Below, piece after piece: positions 36,895 to 44,843 of a stretch of 64,000 bases of DNA (the stretch's first letter is position 1; each line of letters begins with the position of its first letter). The notes beneath the pieces are model-generated. The model was not told where the DNA came from. It worked only from the letters and a program-made list of their open reading frames with translations, and searched no databases. A program made the position numbers and the translations under genes. Origin of the DNA: DATMNR01 sp963702765. Its GTDB lineage: Bacteria; Chloroflexota; Ktedonobacteria; Ktedonobacterales; Ktedonobacteraceae. The stretch spans positions 10,324 to 74,323 of the forward strand of contig CAVPEB010000020.1 of the NCBI GenBank assembly GCA_963702765.1, in the 5' to 3' direction.

Positions 36895-38619
36895 TCAACG
36901 GCTGAATAGAGTTCGCTCTCTCGACTTGATGTTGTTCGGATCGTAGTAGGGTGTACACCATGCATCGCTCCGTTGCAGCGTTAGCGGCTGTGCATTTGTT
37001 GCCGACTGCATAACGGCACGGAAGTGGAAGTGATCGACCAGGCGGATTGCCTCAACAGCATAGGCAATCGCTGTGGCGCGGTCGGCGATGGCTAGCAGAT
37101 TGTCTCCATTCTGCATCTCTCCGCCCTCTGCGAGATTTGACGACCCAGTAAAGACCAGAGGCATATGGTCGTTGAAGTCCACCACAATGAACTTGTCGTG
37201 GATCACCTGGCCTGTCCCACCGCCCCATTCAGCCTGGAACGGTCCAGATACCTGCCCCTTGAGGAAAGCAAATGAGGTTAAAATGCCGTTGCTCTGCCCA
37301 GGTTTATACAGGTTGACACCCAGAGACTGAGCTGAGCTACCCTGGTCGGCAGGGCTTGACTGCATTGACTGCGTGATGCCATAGGAGAAGATCTCTGCTC
37401 GCCCGGTCAATTCACGCAGTTGCTTGAGTACATCGCCGCCTCCGTCAAGCTCCATCACTGCGAACAAGACCGAACTCTGGGCGCTTTGGAGTGCTGCGCT
37501 CACCTTGTCCAGCGAGATGCTCGCACTGGTGTGCGGCGCAAAGCTGACCGAGAACGGCGGCATCCCTGCAGTCCCCACATCGAACCACTTTCCCGCAATC
37601 GGCGCCTGATCCGCGTGTGCCATGTTGGTAAACGCCGTCTCGAAGGCCTGCTCATAGTTTGCGGCGGTCCCCGGATCATCAAAGATCAAGACGTTATTCG
37701 CCTGGACATAGAGGCCACGCACAGAGAAGTTAGCTGATCCAGTCAGAACTTTGACAGCATTGCCATCCTTGTCCTTCTTGATCAGCACCTTATCGTGGGC
37801 GAAGCGCTTAAAGTGGCCAGTCACAATATGGTCCGCTCCCGCAGAGGTTCTAAGGCGTGCCCAGACCTGTGGTTCCAAAGCGCCTGGTACGGTATGCAGA
37901 GGCGCATTGTCCACCACGGCGCGCAGGCGCGGGCCAAACTGCTGCAGCAAACGCACGATGTCTGGTTCGTCCAGGTCGTAGGCGAACAGGTCCAGGGTCA
38001 CCTCAGGATCGGCCAGGCATTCCTGAAGGAAGCCGAAGATCATCTTGCGTGCATGATAACCAAGCCAGGTGTACTGGGCTATGTAAGGGGCCGTATCGTA
38101 GTCGAGCGACTTGGGGCCAGCCGGTTCGATAGCAGCATTCTTGAACTTAACGGCGTAGGCTTGTGACGAGAGATCGCCGCGAGTAAATCCCATCTCAAAG
38201 TGTTGGAACTGCGGTTGCGAGGGAACAAACTCCAAAGAGATGGTGGCAGAGACTCCCGGTGTGAGTTGGGTGGATCCAGCGGGACCGAAATACATGCTGG
38301 TGACTGTATAGCTATAGGTTCCTGCTACCACATCAGTGGGAAAGTGCATCCAGCGGAACTTCTGAAAAGGCGCAAGGTTGGAAGGCGTCCACGTGCGCAG
38401 CTGCGGCGTGGTTGTAGCAGTGATAGCAGTATCGAAGCTGAGACGGTTCAACAGGTAAGCGGCTGTTCCATCAGGTGGGGTGCATTGCACAGCAAAGCCG
38501 GCGAGGTTTGTGGACAGATGTTGATCGAGGTCAAAGCCCAAGAGCACTCCACCATCCCCACGAAACGCTTTAAGCGTGAGTCCGTCTTGCGCGGCTGCTA
38601 CCTGAATGCTATTTTGCAT
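36895..38619 (-). CDS. Phospholipase D-superfamily protein with two HKD motifs
   Basis: 574 residues from ATG 38619 (GGAGGAGG about eight bases upstream). A beta-rich N-terminal part of about 170 residues is followed by two PLD catalytic motifs: HDKVLIKKDKDGNAVKVLTG-S near 300 and HDKFIVVDFNDHMPLVFTG-S near 505. Each has the HxKxxxxD triad and the downstream SxNxS-type strand (SANFS, SSNLA). Both halves together build one active site, as in bacterial PLDs and cardiolipin synthases. No signal peptide or membrane anchor is seen, so it could be cytoplasmic or exported by another route. Substrate: phosphodiester, type unknown. Confidence 0.88.
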   Translation of the reverse strand: MQNSIQVAAAQDGLTLKAFRGDGGVLLGFDLDQHLSTNLAGFAVQCTPPDGTAAYLLNRLSFDTAITATTTPQLRTWTPSNLAPFQKFRWMHFPTDVVAGTYSYTVTSMYFGPAGSTQLTPGVSATISLEFVPSQPQFQHFEMGFTRGDLSSQAYAVKFKNAAIEPAGPKSLDYDTAPYIAQYTWLGYHARKMIFGFLQECLADPEVTLDLFAYDLDEPDIVRLLQQFGPRLRAVVDNAPLHTVPGALEPQVWARLRTSAGADHIVTGHFKRFAHDKVLIKKDKDGNAVKVLTGSANFSVRGLYVQANNVLIFDDPGTAANYEQAFETAFTNMAHADQAPIAGKWFDVGTAGMPPFSVSFAPHTSASISLDKVSAALQSAQSSVLFAVMELDGGGDVLKQLRELTGRAEIFSYGITQSMQSSPADQGSSAQSLGVNLYKPGQSNGILTSFAFLKGQVSGPFQAEWGGGTGQVIHDKFIVVDFNDHMPLVFTGSSNLAEGGEMQNGDNLLAIADRATAIAYAVEAIRLVDHFHFRAVMQSATNAQPLTLQRSDAWCTPYYDPNNIKSRERTLFSR

Positions 38620-38869
38620 CGTATGTCCTCCTCCAACGTTTGTCGGGCTGATTAAAATCACAGACTATCGTGGATACCCCGAAAGTTTAGAAGGTTGAAC
38701 AGGTATATTGTGCAAGGACAACTTTTAGAGCCAGGCTTATGCCAGTAGTTCTCCAAAGCCATCCCGCTGGGAAGAGATTGCGTTTTCCACACAATGAATA
38801 CATCGCCCCTGGATGTTAGTCAGTCACACGGTTCACCGGCGGATTTGAAATCCTGCAAGTAGTCTTAGT

Positions 38870-39509
38870 TCATGGGAAAGCGATAAGATGAGTATACAAT
38901 AAGCACATGCTTAACGCAACACGCAGGAAAGCCCGAAAGCCCTTTGGATATATAGACCCATTAAGCATAGTTACACCTTTGAGTGATTTGGCTTGGTCGA
39001 ATCCTTTCTTATCGACTCCAGTACAGAATAAATCGGGTCCAGTTAGGTAAACACTCTTTAGAGTGGTCATGATAAGTTAGCTGCGCATAATAAAATCGAA
39101 TGGGATTACTTCCCAAACAGCCTTTTAGATCTACTCCACGTAAATTAGCATCTCTCAAGTCCAATCCTTCCCGTTCTCGTTGACTTTCATCACTCTATTC
39201 AACGGGTCCTTTCCAATTTTCATATGTTGCTAAAAGCCATTCAATATCTGCACGGTTCAGTTGGATGTCTTTGAAAGGGTAGTTACCTTGCTTCCAATCA
39301 GGTGTGATGCTACGTCGTTCTTCAAGATACTTTTGCCGCTCTGTGCCAATTTCAGGCTCAGTACGCCACGATTGGCCTTGTGCTTTCCAATATACTTTCC
39401 ATGCTTCTTTATCGTCATTCGTGGGTCGTTCTGTGAGGGTATTTTGTGTACTTGTTTGACGACTCCGACGTGGCTTGGGCGAAACCTTAGTTTCGTTATG
39501 ATCACTCAT
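38870..39509 (-). pseudogene. Pentapeptide-repeat protein gene with nonsense and frameshift mutations
   Basis: From ATG 39509 the frame reads a basic head, then EAWKVYWKAQGQSWRTEPEI and LNRADIEWLLATYENWKGPV-E. A TAG at 39195-39197 follows, then the same frame goes on SDESQREREGLDLRDANLRG-VDLKG. In relatives known to me this joint reads GPVDWSDESQ, so TGG (Trp) has become TAG. A frameshift near 39080 then leads into LKSVYLTGPDLFCTGVDKKG. Pentapeptide repeats form a right-handed beta-helix; function unknown. Confidence 0.75.
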
Positions 39510-39734
39510 AAGGTAGCTCTCTTCATCCATACACATCATCAAAAAACTTCTCTACTAGTAGCTAACGTTTAAAGGAGGTTCTCGTACAATTGATCTATTC
39601 TAAAGAGGGTAGATGGAGTTTCTTCAACGTCTTTGTCTCTATCTCCCTATCACTATACTGGAGAATCAAGCACTGATTTCTCATATTCTCATCACATCAT
39701 TGATTCTGCCAAAAATACTGCTCATTTTGAGCGG

Positions 39735-39739
39735 TAAAT
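39735..39739. repeat. Target-site duplication, left copy
   Basis: TAAAT, identical to 52318-52322 at the other transposon end; 5 bp is the usual duplication length of Tn3-family elements. Confidence 0.85.
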
Positions 39740-39778
39740 GGCCTATTAGGCCCGCCGATGAAATTTACAACGCTAAGC
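39740..39778 (+). repeat. Left terminal inverted repeat of the Tn3-family transposon
   Basis: 39 bp, outside end GGCCTATTAGG, inside end AACGCTAAGC. Differs from the right repeat only at position 20 (T versus C). Confidence 0.9.
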
Positions 39779-40033
39779 TCCAAAAACGCTTGTCGTTCGA
39801 CAGCGTGGTATCATGCGTAAAGAGATTTGAATAGTAGGAACAAACAACCCCCGCCAGTTGATGCTTGAGAAATGTGGGCAATGAACATGGCACCGCTCGC
39901 TTGCCAATTACTCCCTAACTAGTAGCGATAAGAGAGAAGAGACCTTGTTGTGAGCATAGAGGTTTCTTCCCAGTTTCATCTGGTGAGGTCTCCTGCTTCC
40001 CCACAGCGCAAGGGAAGAGACAGGAGTGGATAC

Positions 40034-41338
40034 CTACGCATCCGTGTGTGGTTTCCTGTGTTGTTCGTCCTTGCGCAACCACAGTGAGATGTGCGTGGGC
40101 TGCATCGTCTCCTGAACGACTGCTACCAGGTGCTCCTTCAATGTTGCCAGGTCCACTTCATTGCGCAGGGTGGCGCTGAAGGCTTCCAACGTGCGGGCTG
40201 CATCGTACTTCCGGCGGTAGAAGCGGCGATCAATGACCCGCTGGACACCATGGCGCAGGGGCTGGAAGAGGGCCGCGATCACCAGCGTGGAGGCGACAAT
40301 GACCAGGGGATTCTGCTGCTGCTGGCCGAAGAAGCTGCGCAACACGCCGCCCAGGGCGAACACGAGGCCCACGTACAGCAAGGCCAGGATCACGGTCAAG
40401 GTAGAATAGACAAGCGTGCGACGAATAAGAATGTCGATATCCCACAAGCGGAAACGCAGAATAGCAATCGCAACACTCAGGGGTACGAACAGGAATACGA
40501 CAGCAGTGAACGTTCCATTGGCCAGTTGATAGAGGGAGTCTGGCGCTGCCAGTGACGGCACCAGGCTTCCGAGGAGACCATAGAGGAGAACCAGCACAAG
40601 CAATCCTCCGAAGCCAAAGAGTAGCCACTTCGCCTGCTGCTGCTGTGCATACCTGAAGACGCGCAGGTAGCGATAGGTGAGCACACCCAGCGTTCCTCCA
40701 TAGGTCAATAACTCTACGACACTGGAAAGCAGAGGAGGCCAGGAGTTGATATTGTACGGTCCGGGGACCACATTAAAGAGAGCTTGTACCAGCCAGAGCA
40801 CGACCAGTAACCAGCTCCAGCGAGGCACGAAACGGCCATCGGGAAACGTCACCAGGAAGTAGCCCAGCACCGTAAAGACGCACAGACCCCACATCATCGA
40901 AAAGATCACCTCTGGCGGGTATGTTGTTGGAGGAAAGTAAGGCGACAATCCTGCGCTTACAAAGAAGAATGAGGCCGCCAGTGCAACTGGTTCGCGCGAC
41001 TTGCGCCAGAAGATGAAGCCTCCCACACTGAGAAAGACCAGCGACTGCAGCAGCGCCAGCACCAGATTGTATGTGGCATAGCTCGTAGAGGCAATCCCCA
41101 TTTGGTGAAGCGCTTGAGCTGAAGCTTCCGTCACAGCACAGCTCACAATGAATGGACAGATGGCAAAGCCCTGCCCGTGCGTCGCCACTAGCGTCAAGAA
41201 GAGCACCAGGAGTTCGACCAGCACGAAACTGAGCCATGCTCCTCTTACCACATGCAGCCAGTATTCTTCCAGTCGGAAGTTCGTCCTCGTGGGAACAAAG
41301 GAGCGCTGCTCCATGCCATCATTGACATTGCCTTTCAT
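40034..41338 (-). CDS. Kinase-less 7TM sensor-like membrane protein (copy 3, transposon cargo)
   Basis: 434 residues from ATG 41338, four bases after the stop of the paralogue upstream and with GAGG before it, so the two are one operon. Multi-helix region (about 30-370) with an extracytoplasmic loop after TM1 that holds CPFIVSCAVTEAS. The family tail is RFRLWDIDILIRRTLVYSTL, FQPLRHGVQRVIDRRFYRRK, AARTLEAFSATLRNEVDL and VVQETMQPTHISLWLR. The protein ends 15 residues later with no kinase domain. The longer open frame upstream runs antiparallel to nothing and overlaps the paralogue, so it is rejected. Function unknown; a membrane sensor or partner protein is inference. Confidence 0.8.
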   Translation of the reverse strand: MKGNVNDGMEQRSFVPTRTNFRLEEYWLHVVRGAWLSFVLVELLVLFLTLVATHGQGFAICPFIVSCAVTEASAQALHQMGIASTSYATYNLVLALLQSLVFLSVGGFIFWRKSREPVALAASFFFVSAGLSPYFPPTTYPPEVIFSMMWGLCVFTVLGYFLVTFPDGRFVPRWSWLLVVLWLVQALFNVVPGPYNINSWPPLLSSVVELLTYGGTLGVLTYRYLRVFRYAQQQQAKWLLFGFGGLLVLVLLYGLLGSLVPSLAAPDSLYQLANGTFTAVVFLFVPLSVAIAILRFRLWDIDILIRRTLVYSTLTVILALLYVGLVFALGGVLRSFFGQQQQNPLVIVASTLVIAALFQPLRHGVQRVIDRRFYRRKYDAARTLEAFSATLRNEVDLATLKEHLVAVVQETMQPTHISLWLRKDEQHRKPHTDA

Positions 41339-41342
41339 CGCT

Positions 41343-42659
41343 TCATCCCTCGTGTGAATCACCAGGAGGATTGACCCTCCAGGGAGCCTGATGTTTCCCA
41401 ACATGTTCAGATGGACGCAACCACAACGAGACATGCGCAGGCTGCATCGTCTCCTGGACAACCGCAACGAGATGCTCACGTAACTGGTTCACATCGACTT
41501 CATTGCGCAGCGTTGCGTTGAACGTCTCCAAGGTCTTGGCTGCATTATACTTGCGGCGATAGAAGCGGCGATCGATGAGAGCTTGCAGACGTTGGCGCAA
41601 GGGTCGGAAGAGCGCCGCAATGGCCAGCGTCGAGGCAACGATGACCACGGGTGACTGCGAGATCTGTCCGGTGAACAGGCGTACGAGCGTTTGGAGGCCG
41701 ATCACGAGTCCTGCGTAGATGACGAGCAACGTCGCGGTCAACGTGCCATAGACGAGCGTCCGCTGGATGATAAAGTCAATGTCCCACAGCCGCGAACGCA
41801 GGATGGCGATGCTGATACTGAGGGGAAGGAGCAAAAAGGCCAGGGAAGAGAATGGTTCAGATGTCAACTGATAGAGGCTGGTGGGCGGAAACAGCGCTCC
41901 ACTAAAGAAAGAGACAAAGAGCAGCAACAGGGCACTGACCAGGCCGAAGATGACCCACCTGGTCTGCTGGCGCTGGGCCGCAGTGGAGACGCGTCGATAG
42001 CGATAGACCTGAATGGCAATCGGGCTGCCGTAGGCGAGGACCAGCTCGATCGCGATCAGTGGGAACGGCCAGGAGAGGATATTCAACGGGCCAGGGAGCT
42101 GGAAGAAGATCCCTTGCACAAAGAGCGTACCGCCGATGAGCCAGCTCCAGCGGGGAACGAAGCGGCCATCTGGAAAAGTCACCAGAAAAAAGCCGAGGCA
42201 GAGATCCTGGCAACTTGTCTGGACCAGATTGACGAACACCACGAGGGCCGGGGGCGCGGCTGAGGGATCACCAATGAATGCAGAAAAGCCAATAAACAGG
42301 AAAGTGAAGGAGGCGAACAGGCCGACCAGTTGGTCGAACGCTCGCCAGAAGAGGAGTGCGCTCATAGTGAGAAAGATCAGCCCGAAGATCAGCCCGAAGA
42401 TCAGGACATACGTGTCATAGGCCGCCAGGGGGATCTGCGCCTGCTTGAGGACCTGGAGCGTTGACTCGCTCACCGGACAGGTAAAAGTGAGGGGACAGAT
42501 CACTACCTGGCCGCCGAAGACTGGTTGGAACAGGTTGAGGAGAAAGAAGACGAGGTTGAAGAGCGCAAAAGCGATCCAGATCACCCTGCCAATGAAAAGC
42601 GCCCGGCCTCGTAAGCGCACCACTCCGCTTGTCGTCCCTCTTGTCAGCGTTGTCTCCAT
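41343..42659 (-). CDS. Kinase-less 7TM sensor-like membrane protein (copy 2, transposon cargo)
   Basis: 438 residues, ATG preceded by AAGGAAAAGG. Same plan as its neighbour: TM1, outer loop VVICPLTFTCPVSESTLQVL with a Cys pair shared with the neighbour (CPFIVSCAVTEAS), about ten helices, then RSRLWDIDFIIQRTLVYGTL, FRPLRQRLQALIDRRFYRRK and VVQETMQPAHVSLWLR. Its last residues (PPGDSHEG) resemble the end of chromosomal copy 1 (PPIDSKEG), so this copy is nearer to copy 1 at that end. First gene of a two-gene unit. Confidence 0.8.
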   Translation of the reverse strand: METTLTRGTTSGVVRLRGRALFIGRVIWIAFALFNLVFFLLNLFQPVFGGQVVICPLTFTCPVSESTLQVLKQAQIPLAAYDTYVLIFGLIFGLIFLTMSALLFWRAFDQLVGLFASFTFLFIGFSAFIGDPSAAPPALVVFVNLVQTSCQDLCLGFFLVTFPDGRFVPRWSWLIGGTLFVQGIFFQLPGPLNILSWPFPLIAIELVLAYGSPIAIQVYRYRRVSTAAQRQQTRWVIFGLVSALLLLFVSFFSGALFPPTSLYQLTSEPFSSLAFLLLPLSISIAILRSRLWDIDFIIQRTLVYGTLTATLLVIYAGLVIGLQTLVRLFTGQISQSPVVIVASTLAIAALFRPLRQRLQALIDRRFYRRKYNAAKTLETFNATLRNEVDVNQLREHLVAVVQETMQPAHVSLWLRPSEHVGKHQAPWRVNPPGDSHEG

Positions 42660-42885
42660 ACGTTTGCCTTTTCCTTTTCCTGGTCAACCTGGTCGCAGGG
42701 CTCCTTGCCTACTATCATCAACCCAAGAAGCTATCTCTCGGATTGTAACTGCTCACACTACCGTGAGCTTAGCTTATCCCGAATTCACGTAACCATAGGT
42801 GGATTTATGCCACTCACACGATACAGGGTGGTAGAAGACATGGCTTCCTCCTTTCCGGCAATAGCAACCCATGCCTAGACGTGGA

Positions 42886-42945
42886 TGGAGGCCGCTGGCG
42901 CCATCGTGGAACCAACGTGTCCACCAAGCACAAGAGCGGCCTCCA
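42886..42945 (-). terminator. Possible stem-loop after the PD40 lipoprotein gene
   Basis: TGGAGGCCGCT (42886-42896) and AGCGGCCTCCA (42935-42945), a perfect 11-bp stem with a 38-nt loop, just downstream of the minus-strand stop at 42952. No U-run, so termination is not certain. Confidence 0.35.
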
Positions 42946-42951
42946 CAGCCA

Positions 42952-43962
42952 CTAGGGATGGGTCCCCCAGGCGGGTGCGATCTGCCAGAGACCGTTTTTC
43001 GTCACCTGGACCAGGCCGCTGCCATCAGGGTTCATCTGATAGATGTGTCCATAGGAGTCCTCCGTCGTGGATCGATGTGCAAAGATGATCTTCGTCCCAT
43101 CCGGCGACCAGGCTGGGTAGGTGTTGCGCTCATTCGTCGTCAGTTGGACGAGATGCGTGCCGTCCGGCAAGATCGTGTAGATCTGCGGCGTGCTGCCAGC
43201 GGGGTGGTTGCCGAAGGATTGGAAGAGGATCCGCTGGCCATCGGGTGACCAATGCGCATCCCCAGCCTTCAGCTGCCCCCAGGATGTCAGCTGCTTCAGG
43301 CCAGTTCCATCACGGTTGACGATGAACAGCACTTGATCCCCTGTCACATCCGCGATGGGGCTACGCCCAAAGACCACCTGTTTGCCATCGGGCGACCAGG
43401 AGGGTTGTCTATCAGCAAAATTTAGCAAAGGGTGTGTCAACTGCACGGAGTGGCTGCTATCAGCTTGCATCACCCAGATCGCCTCAATGATTGGGTTACC
43501 GTCGGGACGTTCGTAACCTCCCGCCCTACTATAGGCAATCTGGGTGCCATCGGGCGACCAAGCTCCCTCGCCAATGCCGAGGCACGAGCCGCAAGCATCG
43601 ATCAGGTTGAGTCCCGTCCCGTCAGCGTTCATGATGTAGAGGTCGCCACCCTCTTGATCTGAGTAACCGCGTACGAAGATGATTTTGGAGCCGTCTGGAG
43701 ACCAGTCGGGGGAGACGTCTTTGTACTCATTGGAGGGGTGCGAAAGCTGGTGGATATTGCTCCCATCAGCGTTGGCCGAGAAGATCGCGGACACAGTGAG
43801 GTTTTGATCCAGAAAGCCCTCCCAGGCGATCCGGCCATTGTGACCGTGAGAAGATGTGGCGGGGGTAGCAACCGTCTGCTGCACGGTTGTCGATGACCCA
43901 CAGGACGCCAAGAGTGCGCTCAGCAGGCCGATCACGAGGAGAGATGGAAGACTTCTTTTCAT
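42952..43962 (-). CDS. PD40/TolB-like beta-propeller lipoprotein (transposon cargo)
   Basis: 336 residues from ATG 43962 (AAAGGAAA upstream). The lipoprotein signal MKRSLPSLLVIGLLSALLAS-C puts the lipidated Cys at about residue 21. The mature part has six blades with the PD40 word: SPDWSPDGSKIIFVRG, GAWSPDGTQIAYSR, PSWSPDGKQVVFGR, AHWSPDGQRILFQS and PAWSPDGTKIIFAH, with NADGTGL/NPDGSGL links. TolB-type propellers bind proteins or peptides outside the membrane. Anchored to the outer face of a monoderm membrane, it would be suited to sensing. Next to the NTF2-like lipoprotein (gap about 130 bp). Confidence 0.87.
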   Translation of the reverse strand: MKRSLPSLLVIGLLSALLASCGSSTTVQQTVATPATSSHGHNGRIAWEGFLDQNLTVSAIFSANADGSNIHQLSHPSNEYKDVSPDWSPDGSKIIFVRGYSDQEGGDLYIMNADGTGLNLIDACGSCLGIGEGAWSPDGTQIAYSRAGGYERPDGNPIIEAIWVMQADSSHSVQLTHPLLNFADRQPSWSPDGKQVVFGRSPIADVTGDQVLFIVNRDGTGLKQLTSWGQLKAGDAHWSPDGQRILFQSFGNHPAGSTPQIYTILPDGTHLVQLTTNERNTYPAWSPDGTKIIFAHRSTTEDSYGHIYQMNPDGSGLVQVTKNGLWQIAPAWGTHP

Positions 43963-44090
43963 TGGTGCGTTTCCTTTCTGTCGCCTCCCGAAGGGAGGCA
44001 TGTGATGTGGAATGGGTTGTGATCCTCCCCGCTGACCCACCCGTGCGGCGACGGCGGAGTCTGTGTCGCTCTTGAGTCATGCGCCATTCC

Positions 44091-44501
44091 TTAGAGCAGT
44101 GGAGGACTACCGGCGTGCTGATACACAAGCACAACATTTGGTGCCAGGCTGTGCATGCTCTCTACCGTCCATTGATAGCCGGAAAACTTCGTCTTTAAGC
44201 CTTGATAGAAACTGGTGATAGCAGTCAGGCCGTGGAGCACCGTGGTCACCCCTTTCGGATTGGACTGCGTCAGGGTGGCCTCTGGTGCGTAGACAGAGGA
44301 CATTGTGGAGAAGTCCCCACTCTTCATGCCTGCGTTAAAGAGCTGGAGGTACGTCATGACCACTGTGGTAGCGCTTGGCTCCGATGGAGTGGTGTTCGGC
44401 TGAGCATTCGCCCCTCCACAGGCGGCAAGCCCGCTGAGAAGAATCCCTACAAGAACAATGAGAAGAGCGAGCGGATTCGTTTTGCGTTCAAGGATATTCA
44501 T
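44091..44501 (-). CDS. NTF2/SnoaL-like lipoprotein (transposon cargo)
   Basis: 136 residues. The lipobox at LLSGLAAC (Cys about 28) follows a hydrophobic signal. A Pro/Thr-rich spacer and a small alpha+beta domain follow, with the SnoaL/NTF2 opening VVMTYLQLFNAGMKSGDFST and SVYAPEATL. A calcineurin-like hydrolysis motif is absent, so this is a cone-fold ligand-binding or orphan protein. AGAAAGGA precedes the start. The domain is a little shorter than usual and the C-terminus stops after YQHAGSPPLL, so the last strand may be missing. Confidence 0.75.
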   Translation of the reverse strand: MNILERKTNPLALLIVLVGILLSGLAACGGANAQPNTTPSEPSATTVVMTYLQLFNAGMKSGDFSTMSSVYAPEATLTQSNPKGVTTVLHGLTAITSFYQGLKTKFSGYQWTVESMHSLAPNVVLVYQHAGSPPLL

Positions 44502-44843
44502 CGGATACCGGTCCTTTCTGCGATTGGCTGGTACGTACTTGTAAACCCATTACAGGGATAATCTTGATAGGCCGTCTTTCTATGAGCCAATCACGTGTGA
44601 GAGTGTCGTTCTTTGACCAGTCTACCCGGAACTAGAACCATAACAACGAACGACTGATCATACTCAAGTCACTGACACATTGCAGCCTTCAGATTCAATT
44701 GAACTCTGTATCTAATGAATGATATAAGATCATATGTTCTAGTCATGTGTAACAAAGATTGGACTTTGGACTCACTTTCTCAAACCTCGGGAAAATGCTC
44801 TTAACTGCTCATATTGTCACACGTCTCAATTCCTCTACATGCT
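44502..44843. other. Intergenic region inside the transposon, no gene seen
   Basis: About 340 bp, AT-rich compared with the cargo genes. No convincing promoter, terminator or frame. Confidence 0.4.

Larger units (their letters stand above)
39510..40033. other. Transposon left boundary region
   Basis: No credible gene. It contains the left target duplication (39735-39739), the left terminal repeat (39740-39778) and about 250 bp of transposon DNA before the first cargo gene. At 39699-39734 twelve codons IDSAKNTAHFER match INVPPKTIAENER of the small protein at 57.9 kb, the relic of the disrupted target locus. Confidence 0.6.

Noticed and set aside
41148..42420. Several plus-strand frames of 70-190 codons across the cargo 7TM genes
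   Set aside because: They are antisense shadows of GC-rich coding DNA; the minus-strand frames have membrane helices, family motifs and proper starts.
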